From: Orobanche coerulescens
Lineage: Eukaryota; Streptophyta; Magnoliopsida; Lamiales; Orobanchaceae
Direction of reading: 5' to 3'
NCBI GenBank assembly: GCA_033398695.1
Contig: CM065816.1
Location: forward strand, 135,009,358-135,073,357
Length of the DNA: 64,000 bases
Position 1 is the stretch's first letter. Every line of letters begins with the position of its first letter. The position numbers were made by a program, and so were the translations under genes. Below are positions 1 through 11,439 of this stretch, piece by piece. The notes under the pieces were generated by a model. It made no database searches. It was not told the origin of the DNA and worked only from the letters and a program-made list of their open reading frames with translations.

Positions 1-1012
1 ACATAACTCAGTCCTAACGGACAATAATAGTCGAATAGAATACACCCATAACCCCGATTACAAACTACGACAATGAATGATCAATCGATACGGGCGAGGG
101 TTTACGCAAAACCTCCCCGAATCGATAATTCACGAATATTACTTGATGAAATGGATTAGGATTTACCAAATAACAACAATCGATGAGGAATAATACAACA
201 TATATGGACAATTCGGAAGTTATCACGAAAAAACCGAAAAAACCCCAAATTAGATAAGTTTAGGGTTCCTGAAGAAAATACCTTGGAATCAGATGATGGA
301 GGATGATTACGTCGATGCTGATATGTTATCACGAGCCTACGGTGGTGGAATACAAAGAATTCTCGGATATAAACTAAAGAGAATCGCCCTCTGCATCGCC
401 CGAAGAAGAAAACGAGAGAAGATATAGAAAATGGGGTGTTTTGATTCTGCCCGCTGTACTTAAAATAGCAGGCCGTTACGGCCGTAACACCCTGTTGGAC
501 AGCAGTCTAACAGCTGCTGTCCGAACCGTTCCGGACGACTCCGAAACTCGGACCTGCTATCGAACCGAAAATACGGCTACGAAGAATATTCGATGATGAG
601 TCTAACCGTTACAAGAAAACAACATTCCGACTACCAGGGAATCCGAAATACGACAACGAATAAGGAATTCTCTAAACTTATAGGAAATTACAAAAATGGC
701 CCAAGTGCCCGAAAATCCCGATACGACGTCGGATTAACAAACTAAAAGTCTCAATACGACCAACTCAACCATACGAATTTGTGCAAACCAAGAAACAACG
801 AAAACGAACAAGTTTTACGAGAATCGAACGCACAAACGACAAAACATGTCATAAAATGGAATCACGCAAAAAGATCACCAAAACTTGTCCAAATGGAAAA
901 ACTCCAAGAATAAAGTAAATTCAAAATGTCGAAACGGTTACAAGCGAGTCGATAAAAATAGATATATACCAAAAATGGAAACTGCTAAGAATAGAATCGT
1001 ACGGATATTACA
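1..1012 (-). mobile_element. Ty3/gypsy LTR, copy A (cut by window start)
   Basis: The right edge reads GGATATTACA, so on the minus strand this LTR starts TGTAATATCC, the same type of start as the other gypsy LTRs in the window. Two blocks (about 88-330 and 631-1012) align imperfectly with about 1226-1470 and 2039-2418 of the next copy, in the same order and orientation. Between the blocks it has a single perfect palindrome GTTACGGCCGTAAC (475-488), next to a TATA-like TATTTTA on the minus strand (about 461-467), where copy B instead carries an array of another motif. No protein domain and no primer binding site is visible. The left boundary is outside the window. Confidence 0.7.
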
Positions 1013-1586
1013 ACATACAGATACACATCCACAACATACAAGGAAAGCCATAGTCCAACTACTAGAATATGCAAACAAACATAAAGTACTTGCCTTTGAG
1101 ACATCTTGGACGAAATGGGAACGAACAACGACTAGCAATGACCCGAAGGGAACACGACTACAATCGAAAGGGATACGCCCACAACCCCGACTAACAATCG
1201 TAACCATACACGGATGACACATGTGGGCGAGGGTTTTCACAAAACCTCCCTGAATAAACAATCCATGGATTAAACATGACGGAAACGGATTGGGAATCAC
1301 CCAAAAACAATAATCGATAAGAAATATCACAGCATAAACGAACGATTCGAGTTAATCTAGACAAATCCTAAAAAACCCTCAAAATGGATAAAAGTAGGTT
1401 TCTAAGCCAAATACCTTCAATTAAGTGGAGAAGACGTATTAAGATGATGATGTACTATGTTTGGATCACAATAATCGGTCTATTACGGAACTCTGTGGAT
1501 TACTTTCCACAAATCGCCCCAAAACCGCGGAATCACCCAAAAGATGAGAACAGGAGGAAAAATAACGTAAAAGGGGGCTGATGTTC

Positions 1587-1594
1587 TATTTATA
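1587..1594 (-). promoter_or_regulatory. TATA box of LTR copy B
   Basis: On the minus strand the sequence is TATAAATA followed by GAACATC. It sits 7 bp downstream of the last palindrome of the array, inside the LTR, where an RNA polymerase II promoter is expected. No expression evidence can be seen here. Confidence 0.6.
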
Positions 1595-1600
1595 ACAGGT

Positions 1601-1891
1601 AGCGTGCGCTGATCTTTAAAGATAGCGCGCGCTAACGGGGGTCGCCATCAGTCCAGTAGCTACTGTCCGGTGTCGCTAGCATGCGCTATACAAGTTTAGC
1701 GCGCGCTACCTGCTACTCGATAGCGTGCGCTACGAAAGCTTAGCGCGTGCTACCTGATAGTCAGAACTCAGGATTCTGAGTCCAGAATCCTACTGCCCAG
1801 AACGTTGAAGAAGTTAGCGCACGCTACAACAAGGAGCTAGCATGCGTTAACTGCACACCGATAGCGCAAGAAACCATAAATAGCGTGCGCT
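1601..1891 (-). repeat. AGCGCGCGCT palindrome array in LTR copy B
   Basis: Copies of AGCGYGCGCT or one-to-three-base variants start at 1601, 1624, 1678, 1698, 1722, 1742, 1816, 1839, 1863 and 1882. Spacings are 23, 54, 20, 24, 20, 74, 23, 24 and 19 bp. The core is self-complementary and CpG-rich. The sequence between copies is not obviously repeated. It lies directly upstream, on the minus strand, of a TATA box. Confidence 0.85.
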
Positions 1892-2418
1892 ATTTATGCA
1901 GCAGTCCAGCACTGCTGAGTGCAGTTCACTGCGAGGAAGGTACGAATTCGAACCACAACGCAAGGCCAGAATCCAAAAACATAAATACGAGAATTCGCGA
2001 AGGCGAAGCGAAGTGCTAAAAGAAAATACAAATTCCGACTACCAGGGAATCTGAAATGCGACAAAGAAGATAAAATTCCCTAAACTTATAAGAAATTGTA
2101 AAATGGCCAAACGTCCGAAAATCACGATACAACGTCGGATTAACAAACCGAAACTCACGACATGAACAACACAACCATACGGACTCATGGAAACAAAGAA
2201 ACAACGAGATCGAACGAGTTTTACTAGAATCGAACATACATGCGACAAAACATAACATAAAACGAAATTACGTAAAAACATCTTCGAAACTCGTCCAAAT
2301 GGAAAAACTCCAAGAACAAAATAGATTCAAAATGGCGAACCGATTACAATCGAGTCGATAAAAATAGACATGCGACAAAAATAGAAACTGCTAAAAATGG
2401 AAATGTACGAATATTACA

Positions 2419-3184
2419 TGGTCCAGCATGAAGCAATTACTTGGTGGACGACTCCTTATGCGCGGTAGTTGGGGATATGTAAGAATCAGGGGATTGGATA
2501 TACATCTCGCGATTTAACTGGTTCGACAAGGTCAATATAATCAATATCGTCACAGTTCTGAAGGGCCGAGACTATCGTCCCAAGAACTAGTTAAGAATAA
2601 GTTTGGAATCTCGACATAAAAAAAAATTGTTACCGTATAAAAGGTGTGACCGTGCGAGTTGGGGCGCAAGGTTGAAAAACTTTCATTTTAACCAAACTAG
2701 GCAATCAAAATCAATTGCCGCAAGATTTGGACAATGCAGTAGCTAATTTAGAAGATGGACTTTATAGGACATTTCCACAGAACCTTTAGAAAACCCTACT
2801 CATATTTATTTATTTCCTTAGATTATTTTAAAATTTTTTAAAATATTTAATGATGTGACCATTAATTATTATTAAAAATCATATGTATGATACCCAAAAT
2901 ATATCGTTGAATTTTCCAACCTTTAGAACAAACAAAACCATCAAAGAAGTACAATGAACCCTAGAGATGTTTATATTATTGTATAAAAGGGTGATTTTGT
3001 TAAATCCGTCAAATTTCAATTAATTAATATTTTAAAACTCAATATCCACTAAATTAACAAATCGAACAACTTTATAAATCTAAATACTGATATCAAACAA
3101 TAGATAAAATTTAACTACAGTAACAAAAATAAAATTCACCCAACATTCTAATTTCTCAGGCTCGGTGTCCCTCTTCCACATCAT
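2419..3184. other. Unassigned interval between LTR copy B and the hAT element
   Basis: About 770 bp with no coding region, no repeat shared with the rest of the window and no recognisable element end. The right half (about 2790-3180) is strongly AT-rich. It could be old host intergenic DNA into which the hAT inserted. Confidence 0.4.
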
Positions 3185-3450
3185 GACGTTAGTAAAGGTG
3201 GCCATTCACGGGTTCGGGTTCAGGTCCGGGTCCGACCCGTCAGGTCCACAGATCTGCCGACCAGGACTGGACCCCACCCATACATATGAAATGTACGTGT
3301 CGGCGGGTTCACGGGTCGGCCACGGGTCCGGGTCCGACCCATGAATTATTTTTTTTGGGAAAAAGTATTGTTACAATTTTATTTATTATCATTTTATACA
3401 TGGAAAAACAACTAATGAACAAAGGAAATGACTGAAAAAAATGAGCTTTT

Positions 3451-3619
3451 AAAATTAAATTATCTACGTATCCTCGTGATGAATCAAAGCCCTACGTAAT
3501 TCTTTTACTTAAAAAAAAATGAAAATAGATGGGCTTGAATTTAATTTTAAGTTTTCACTTAAAATTAAATTGCCTACGTATCTTCTTGAGGAATCAAAGC
3601 CCTATGTAGTTCTTTACTT
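3451..3619. repeat. Direct repeat pair in the hAT 3' region
   Basis: A segment of about 59 bp at 3451-3509 recurs at 3561-3619, 110 bp apart, with few differences. It begins AAAATTAAAT and includes GAATCAAAGCCCTA. It lies between the subterminal repeats and the end of the transposase. Confidence 0.75.
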
Positions 3620-3716
3620 ACCTAACTTACCTTACTTACCTTTCGTCGAAGTCGATGTCGTCGTCGTCTTGATCGTCGGTTTGACTCATTTGACTAGACT
3701 CTCTTTTAGTAGTGCC

Positions 3717-3929
3717 TTATTGATAGGTGTTTTGGTCCGCTAATAGGTCATCCCACTTCTCTTCTTGATCTCGTGACTCTGTTTTTGTTGCGTCTTTAAG
3801 CATCATTTGAGCCTCGAGATTTTTTGGCGTCATTCGAGATCTCTGCTCGTCCAACATATAGCCTCCTCCACTAAAAGCGCTCTCAACGGGGATTGTAGAT
3901 GCAGGCACTGCAAGAATCTCTTGTGCCAT
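3717..3929 (-). pseudogene. hAT transposase C-terminal dimerisation region (hATC)
   Basis: The reading frame contains LAVPASTIPVESAFSGGG followed by LDEQRSRMTPKNLEA, the typical start and middle of the hATC dimerisation domain of plant hAT transposases (known: P-S-S/T-x-P-x-E-x-x-F-S pattern, then R-x-x-L/M-x-P). It is the 3' end of the transposase gene. The upstream coding region, continuing to about 4958, is broken. The N-terminal end of the same gene is at 15361-15755, separated by the gypsy insertion. Only about 70 residues are open here. Confidence 0.88.
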
Positions 3930-4029
3930 AATGGAATGTATGGAAAATTCGGTTCCCCTTCTCTTTCACAATCCAACATATCAAGTGTACCTGCATTGTT
4001 ATCCTCAGCCACAGAACTCGTTGCATAAT

Positions 4030-4954
4030 ATCGACTATGGTTATTTCTTTGACCGACATTACTACCTCCCCCAAGTTCTTGCTATATTATAGAGTTTTTT
4101 TTTCCTACTTACCATGATCAGATATAGCTTTCTAGGCTGCATTTTCCATCAAAATTGCAGTCTTATTACAAAACTGCTCAGAGCCCTTGCTATATTATAG
4201 AGTTGTTCATGGGTTAGTGGGAGTTCTCTCTAGTTCTATGTTAAATGTATTATAGTCATAGTCCTTATTTTTTGAGTTTGAATCATATCTCCATATTTAG
4301 CTAAATGTATTGGTTCTATTGTCTCGTCTACAAATTTTAATACATCTTATACACACAAATTTAGAATATGACATATACATCTAGTATGAAATAATCGACC
4401 TTGTAAAACAAGATTGCAAGCTTGTATTAAAGCTGGTACACTAGCAGTATTAGAACTAGCATTATCAAAACTTGTAAAAATTTTATCTTTTAAGCAACAA
4501 AAAGTTAAAATTTTAATAACGGCTCTAGCTATATATCTGAAGTATGTGTGTAGTTAAATTTTTTAAAGGCAAATAATCTTTTGTTTAAGTTCTAATTTTT
4601 ATCAATCCAGTATATAGTTATTCCCATATAATTATATTCTTGTTAAAAATCTGCCCACGTATCAGAGCTAAAGAAACTCTATGATTTATAGATTCAAAAT
4701 ATGCTCGTAGTCCAAGTTTATGTTGTTTGGCTAGGTATACTACTTGTCTAGTCATTGTAGTACGTGGAATTCTCAACCCGTACTATCCGCGGAATTAAAA
4801 GATAAAGATTCTTGTGAACACAATTTTGTCATTTGTTATATAGCAAGTTTTTCATTATATTTATAAAGTTGAGATTCGAACATACCAGAATGCCAGTTCC
4901 AGTAGAAGGTTGAAAGTTGAGTTGACTTAGTGACTTTTGATCTCCATGGACCGA
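4030..4954 (-). pseudogene. Degenerate middle part of the hAT transposase
   Basis: This stretch lies between the hATC fragment and the gypsy insertion point. On the minus strand short open pieces remain, for example one near 4650-4800 beginning RIPRTTMTRQ, but no frame stays open and no catalytic residue can be placed. The assignment is mainly by position inside the hAT. I cannot confirm individual domains. Confidence 0.45.
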
Positions 4955-5309
4955 GGCATTGTAATACCCGGTTGTAATTCATTCATTTTCATTCGGTAAT
5001 TATCAGTCTGTAATTGTCACTCAGTATTTCTCACTCGCTAATAATCACTCAGCATTCTTGATTCATTCATTTGTGTTCACTGTTGGCTTGTTGTAATCGT
5101 ATATCAGTTACCGATCGGCATGTCATCTCCGTTTAGAGACCGACGGGAGTATTGTTGTTTTCATCGTGATTGGTAGTCGTATACTGGGGGCTTCATCGGT
5201 GGCTTGTTTTAGACTTGTTCATTTTCACATTCGTATGTTATGTCGGATCATTCATCAGTCGTAGCGAGGAATCGGAGTTATCGGAATTTTCAACTTGGCC
5301 GATCGAGTT

Positions 5310-5933
5310 ACGGCCGTAAGGACTTTGGGTTACGGCCGTAACAAGGGTTCGTGGTTTTCGTGCCATTTGACGAAAGGGACTTACGGCCGTAAGGTCTTGT
5401 GGTACGGCCGTAAGTCGAGCAGTGTACGGCCGTAAGGCCGGCATTACGGCCAGACGCTGCCAAAGCAGCTACCGAGACATTTTTGGCCGAAGGTGAGTTA
5501 CGGCCGTAAGGAAGGTGAGATACGGCCGTAAGTGGTGTTCGTGAATTTTGGGTGTTGTCGACCAAGGGTGACTTACGGCCGTAAGGGTTGCATACGGCCG
5601 TAAGTCGAGGAAGGTACGGCCGTAAGGCTTGGCGGTTACGCCAGACGCGGCAGTGCAGTACCGGTCGTTTCGACGAAGAGGGCTTACGCCGCAGTTTGGC
5701 CGGATACGGCCGTATCATCCGAGTTACGGCCGTAAGGTGTGCGGTTACGGCCGTAAGGGTGTCGACGGATGTTTTGACGAAGGCGGGTTACGCCAGTAAC
5801 TCAGATCGCACGGCCGTAAGTCTGCTTGTGCTTTCGGACGAAGCCGAGTTACGGCCGTACGAGTTGGCCGGTTACGGCCGTAAGGCCGTTTACTTGGAAA
5901 GTTACGGCCGTAAGAGGGCCGAGTTACGGCCGT
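5310..5933 (+). repeat. ACGGCCGT palindrome array, 18 copies
   Basis: Exact ACGGCCGT cores (usually TTACGGCCGTAA) start at 5310, 5332, 5383, 5404, 5426, 5500, 5522, 5575, 5594, 5616, 5706, 5726, 5747, 5810, 5851, 5874, 5904 and 5926, with degenerate copies near 5446 and 5638. Spacings are mostly 19-23 bp, otherwise 30, 41, 51, 53, 63, 74 or 90. The same array is in the 3' LTR at about 13078-13696. It ends 13 bp before the TATA-like box. Confidence 0.92.
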
Positions 5934-5945
5934 AACTTCCGGCAG

Positions 5946-5952
5946 TATTTAA
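5946..5952 (+). promoter_or_regulatory. TATA-like box of the Tekay-like 5' LTR
   Basis: TATTTAA immediately downstream of the palindrome array and upstream of a CT-rich leader. The 3' LTR has GATTTAA at the same place, so the first base differs. Placement as promoter is inferred from position. Confidence 0.5.
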
Positions 5953-7583
5953 TGACTTGGCCGGGTCATTTCTCCTCACTTCTTCATTTTTCCTTCTTCA
6001 TCCGAGAGAGAGGGTTGAGAGAGAGATTTTATCATCATCAATCACTTGAGTGTGTTATCTTCATCATCTTCATTCCTTTGAGAGGCTTGGATACTCGTTT
6101 TAACTCGTGTTCTTCGGATCGTAGTGGTTGGATCTTCCAGAGGTAATTTCTTCAACACCTTGGATTTCGATTTTGTGTTGAGTTATGATGTTTTGGACGT
6201 TATAATCATGTTATATGAAGGGATATGTATATGATTATGAGTTTGTATAAGGATTCATTGGATTATTGAGAGATTTATTCAAGAACACTTTGAATATCGA
6301 GTTGGATTTGGGGATTTCCGATTAATTGTTGTTATAATCACGTTTTTGGATATTCATAACGGATTATTGATCGTATTGGAGATGTTTTGTTGTTTTGAAA
6401 CACTTCTTGGGGATTTGAAGTTGGTATTATTGAGGTTTAGTGGTAATCAATCAAAGTTGGCCTCAAAGTGTTCGATATAATGCCCCAATGAACTTGGTTT
6501 AATCGTATCGACGTCTTGAGTTCGTTATATTCGTGTTTAATCCGTTATTGATCGGATTGTTGGCAATTGTATTGAATTAAGGTTGTTCGAGCGACCGGTA
6601 TCTTGGTTAGGACGTTGTTCGTGGACGGACATTCTTCATCGTTGTTGTGTAAGTTAATTCTTACTCGGTTAAAAGGATATTCATACCTTTTGTTGTTGAT
6701 TATTCATAATCATAACTCATTCATCATTGTATTAATCATATTAAAACTTGTTATTGTCAATTAATCACTTCAGTCATAAGGAACGACGGTTCCAATCTTT
6801 TCGTTGAGCTATCATTCATTTCATTATTACTCTCATCTCGGTGAGTCATTCTTGACTTTGTCAGATTATTACCTATTCATATTCATTACGGTCATTCTCG
6901 TTCATATGACCTTCTGGGTTCATATTGCGTGGCCGGGTGTGGCTGTGTGGAATTTTTAGTCGGGCACACGATGGTTATTGTATTGGGTTCACCGATACAT
7001 TAGACCGTGCACACGGGAAAGCGTTACACCGTGAGACTAATTAGGTACACGGACGGGTGTTGTACACTCACACGTAACATTACGCGCGTTTATGATACTC
7101 CTCTCCAGCGTAATTCATAGCTAAGAATATTTCATAACTTCGCTTAATCATAATTGTGTATTTTCAACCCTTGAGGATTGTTGTTCTCAGATAATCGACC
7201 CGCTTGGGGATATTGTTTTTCGTGTCATGGCAAGGCTAAGGCGCAGGAGAACACGTTGACGGCGGGAGTCCCAGTGATACTAGAAGGGGGCCCCATCCTT
7301 TCACCATTTATTCATCATTCATGTTTTCTTTATTTATTCCACGCAGACATTCCGTTCGAATACTCATTTCATTCAGTGTCGTGTATTTTATCGTCACATA
7401 AGATACACGTGTATTCTATTATCCTGGGTGTGTTGTATGAAACTCCTACTCGGAGTAATTGATGTTATAATGTGGTTCGGTACTACATTTACCCTGTGTA
7501 ATTCATCCTTTTCCATTCGCCTAGTGGGTCCCAAATGGGGTCCACAGACCGTAATATCCGCCTAGTTTGGGGTGTTACAGAGT

Positions 7584-7595
7584 TGGTATCGGAGC
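7584..7595 (+). other. Primer binding site, initiator tRNA-Met type
   Basis: TGGTATCGGAGC begins 4 bp after the 5' LTR end. The usual plant site complementary to initiator tRNA-Met is TGGTATCAGAGC, so there is one mismatch (A to G at position 8). It primes minus-strand DNA synthesis. Confidence 0.85.
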
Positions 7596-8069
7596 GTGGT
7601 TTTGAATACTACCCTCCAAGTCATGTCTCGTTTGAAATCATCGTCATCGGACTAGTATCATTGGACTTTCGCGTCACGTGTGACCTGTGCAAATGCCGAG
7701 CCAATCGTACCAAGAACCGTAAGATTTCTAATGTCATGGTATAATTTCTCGCATTAATCATTCATTCATAATTCATCGCTAACAATCCTCAATCATCATT
7801 GCCACTTTGATCGGGACGGTCGTGTTAACTCATTAATCACTCAATTCATTTCATTATTCGATTGTTGATTAGAAAGATCAAATCATTAATCTTGTTAACT
7901 CATTCAAGATAATCATTTCAAGAATTCATCGATAATCATGTCACGTCAATTAATCATTCATGTAATCGCCGATTGGAGCGTGTATGCTCATTTTCATCAT
8001 CTCATAATATAATCATAACGTGATATTCATGCGGGAAATATAATCATCATGTGACTTTCCTACTTCAGT

Positions 8070-9250
8070 ATGGAAAGAGCGCAGAGGACGAGGAGGACGA
8101 GGCCGTGGAGCGGGCCGAATCCCGAGAACTCGTGCAAACACACGTGCAAATGCCAGAATAATGCTAACTCATCGAGCGTGGACGCCGCCACTCATTCACC
8201 TCGACGCGATCATTCACTATCGGAGTCGCACCGGACACGGCTCGGTCGAGGGTGTCCGGTTGACCCACTCGCATTTATGCAGGCATGATGGCCCAAATGA
8301 CCAGATGGCTCGGTTGATGGAGACGATGCATAACTCCACTACTCGAATCAACAGCTCCTCCGCCGCCACCTCGAGGCAAGAGAGGAATGTGAGCAATATC
8401 ATCGGCGACATCTCTCGCCGCAGGCCACCGACTTTCGAGGGCCTCGTCCGAGCCGGCAGATATTATTCATTGGCTCGAACATTTCGAGAAGTTGTTTGCT
8501 ATGGTGGAGTGTCCTAAGGACACAGAGTTTCGTTGCGGCTTACTACCCGGGTAAGAGCGCTCATTCTTGGTGGTTGTCGTTGAAGCCCACCGAAGGATCT
8601 TGTACATGGGATCGGGCCAAAACTCTCATGATGGAGAGGTATTATCCGGCCCCACTCGAGAGGCCAAGCCGCCGAGTTACTCACTCCCGACCCTCATCGA
8701 CGAGGATGTTCTCGCCATTGCCGAGAAATTTCAGAACTTCTTCCGTCGCCTCATCTATCATTCATTCCGAGGCGGATAAGATTAAGTATTTCAAAGAAGA
8801 GGTCAAAACCCCGTATGAGACTTCAGCTTGCTCAATCATAATTGCACCACGTTGGTGAATTCATTGAGAAAGCTCTCACCTATGAGCTTATCGCTAAAGA
8901 GATTGCTAAGCAAGCAACCTTCGTCGCTAGCAAGAAATCGAAGAATCGTAACCATCAAGGCGGCCGACAACCTTCAAGAAACCCCGTATGGCTCTCGCTT
9001 TCGAGCGACCTCCCGTGTCGCCTAGACCCGCTAATCTCGCCTCGAGCGGCGCCGGCCATCACTGTTTTAATCATGGGGAGCTTGGTCACCTCGCACCAAG
9101 TGTCCTCGGCACTATCACGTGTCATAATTGTGGGATTGCCGGGCATAAGGCCCGTTTTTGCCGTAGGACTCCAAACCTACTCGACGTCATCTCGTGCACC
9201 TAAGCAAATTGCCGTTCAGTCGTGCCGCTCAATCGGCGTCGCTTAATACG
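8070..9250 (+). pseudogene. gag of the Tekay-like element (frameshifted)
   Basis: This is the capsid/nucleocapsid region of the retroelement. The best gag-like stretch, with PPTFEG at the start and a HSWW segment in the middle, is spread over three frames between about 8410 and 8860. A CCHC zinc knuckle (CHNCGIAGHKARFC, about 9120-9161) marks the nucleocapsid. A second, damaged knuckle, CFNHGELGH, lies just before it. At least four frame changes occur, so no single product can be made from the sequence as given. The start is unclear; 8070 is an ATG followed by an Arg-rich N-terminus. Confidence 0.8.
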
Positions 9251-9329
9251 ACAGAGCGACTAAAGGTGGAGCCTATAGCCAGCAGACGGAGCGTCCGTGC
9301 GGGACTAGCAAGCCCTGATTTATGAGATG

Positions 9330-11180
9330 AAGAAGACCGATGATCCCGAGGCCCGAATGATCTCGTGTACACTCGATATTCTATCTCAACCTCGTGTGTA
9401 CCCTTTTGATACCGGTGCATCGCATTCATTCATTTCCGAGTCATGTTTGAGTAGACTACGTCCGGGTAGTGCTACTAGTTGTGAGCCTTATGTCATCGAC
9501 CTACCCGATGGTAGACGAATTATCTGAATCGTGAGATTCGTAATTGTCCGATTCGGCCATGGTCGTGTATGGCCAGCAGACCTAATCGTGGTAGTTTTGC
9601 CGAGGGACGACGTCATCTTGGGTATTGATTGGATGGATCGTCATGATGCCATCATTAGTGTCCGTAAGCGTATGGTCACTATCATTTCGCATTTATGGGT
9701 TTGAATATGTGTTTCGTGGAGGTAATCCTTACTGTCCGGGTAAGGTCATTAATTTGATGAAAGCGAAGGTTACTCAATCGTGATGTGTCGGTTATTGGTG
9801 CTATATGGCCAAAACCGAGAAGTCATCAAGAATGTTAACGGATATTCCGTGGTGAGGGAATATGCCGATGTTTTTCCGCATTTGAGTTACTCGGTTTACC
9901 TCCACAGAGGGATGTGGAATTCACGATTGAGTTGGAGCCTGCACGCCCCCGATATCGAAGGCACCGTGACGGATGGCCCCGACCGAAATGCAGGAATTAA
10001 AGAACCAACTTGAGGAATTGTTCGAGAAGGGTTATATCCGACCGAAAAGGCCACCGTGGGGAGCACCCGTGTTGTTTGTCAAGAAGAAGGATGGTTCATT
10101 TCGTTTGTGTATCGATTATCGGAGTTGAACAGAGTGACAATCAAGAATAAATATCCCTTACCCCGTATTGATGATCTTTTAGATCAACTTCGTGGAGCTT
10201 CAAGATTTTCCAAGATCGACTTAAGATCCGGATATCACCGCCATGGATTCGAGAGTCGGATATCGCGAGGACGGCGTTCAACACGCTATGGTCATTATGA
10301 GTTCGTAGTTATGCCGCTCGGGCTAACTAATGCACTGCGGTATTCATGGAATTGATGAATCGGGTTTTCATCGACTTTTGGATCAGTTTGTTGTTGTCTT
10401 CATCGACGATATTTTGATTTATTCTCGTAGCCGAGAGGATCACGAGGTTCATCTTCATCGTGTTCTCGACGTGTTGAGACGAGAGCAACTTTTGGAAAGT
10501 TTTCCAAGTGCGAGTTACGGATGTCCAAGTGACTTTTCTCGGACATGTAATTTCATCGACGGAGTTCGTGTCGACCCTCGTAAGACGGAGGCTATTCGAG
10601 ATTGGTTACCTCCGAAGAATGTTAAGGAAATCCGAGTTTCCTCGGATTAGCGGGTTATTATCGGCGATTTGTGGAAGGATTTTCCAAAATTGCTCAACCA
10701 TTGATGAACCTTTTGCGAAAGGATAAGAAATACACGTGGTCCGACGCGTGTCACAGAGTTTTGAGGAACTCAAGAGCCGGTTAATGACAAAGACTGTACT
10801 TTCCTTGCCGCAGGGACGGAGGGATTTGTGGTTTATAGTGATGCGTCCAAGGGGTCTCGGATGTGTGCTCATGCAGAACGGAAAGGTTATTGCTTATGCT
10901 TCACGGCAATTGAGACCTTACGAGGTTAATTATCCGACCCACGACCTGGAGCTAGCAGCCGTGGTGTTCGCTTTGAAAATATGGCGTCATTATCTTTATG
11001 GCGTTACCTGTCAGATATTCACCGATCATAAGAGTTTAAAATATATATTTACTCAGAAGGAGTTAAATATGCGACAGAGACGGTGGTTAGAATTAATCAA
11101 AGATTACGATATCGAGATCCTTTACCACCCGGGCAAGGCGAACGTTGTCGCCGACGCCTTGAGTCGCAAGTCCGTCAGAG
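9330..11180 (+). pseudogene. Protease, reverse transcriptase and RNase H of the Tekay-like element
   Basis: Aspartic protease: DTGASHSF at about 9408-9431. Reverse transcriptase: [12 protein letters not shown] with KIDLRSGYH near 10150-10230 and the catalytic FIDDILIYS at 10399-10425. RNase H: about 10736-11170 with [21 protein letters not shown] and a terminal VADALSRKS, the longest intact piece (frame open over 238 codons). Frames change between protease and RT, twice inside RT and before RNase H. These are the enzymes that copy the element RNA into DNA. They are broken in the sequence as given. Confidence 0.88.
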
Positions 11181-11439
11181 CAGATGCTTGCTCGCCTAAC
11201 AGATTCGAAGGAACTTCAAGCAGGAATTCCTTAGACCCGAGATCGAGGTCCGCTTCAGCGAGTTCAGTGACACTTTGTATGTTAGAGATTTCATCGTCAC
11301 TCGAGGAGGTAATCAGAGAGAATCGGAGTTCGACCCTTCATTGTTGCGCATCCGTGAGGATGTGGCTCAGGGAAAGCCCTCGATTCGTGGTCCACGAGGA
11401 TGGACTTTTGAGATTTAAGAATCGGTTGTGCGTATCGCG

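Larger units (their letters stand above)
1013..2418 (-). mobile_element. Ty3/gypsy LTR, copy B (solo or truncated)
   Basis: The right edge (2409-2418) is a diverged version of the copy A edge and ends in TTACA, so the LTR starts there on the minus strand. About 380 bp at this end align with 631-1012 and about 250 bp near 1226-1470 align with 88-330, with small indels. It carries the AGCGCGCGCT array and a minus-strand TATA box. The left edge is not sharply defined: no TGTAACA-type end is seen at 1013, so it may be truncated by, or joined to, copy A. No primer site lies to its left and no polypurine tract to its right, so this is not a complete element. The two copies differ too much to be LTRs of one recent insertion. 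Confidence 0.6.
4960..7579 (+). repeat. 5' LTR of the Tekay-like element
   Basis: 2620 bp, paired with 12734-15355. The upstream part carries the ACGGCCGT array (5310-5933), then a TATTTAA box and a pyrimidine-rich leader with GAGAGAGAGG. The stretch 6000-6850 is almost identical to its partner. Differences are concentrated in 5280-5950 and after 6870. Confidence 0.93.

Noticed and set aside
1384..1581. 65-codon frame MDKSRFLSQ...
   Set aside because: Inside LTR copy B and not preserved in the homologous part of copy A.
5238..5935. Arg/Tyr-rich frames on both strands (for example 5308-5718)
   Set aside because: They come from the ACGGCCGT palindrome array, which reads similarly on both strands; not genes.
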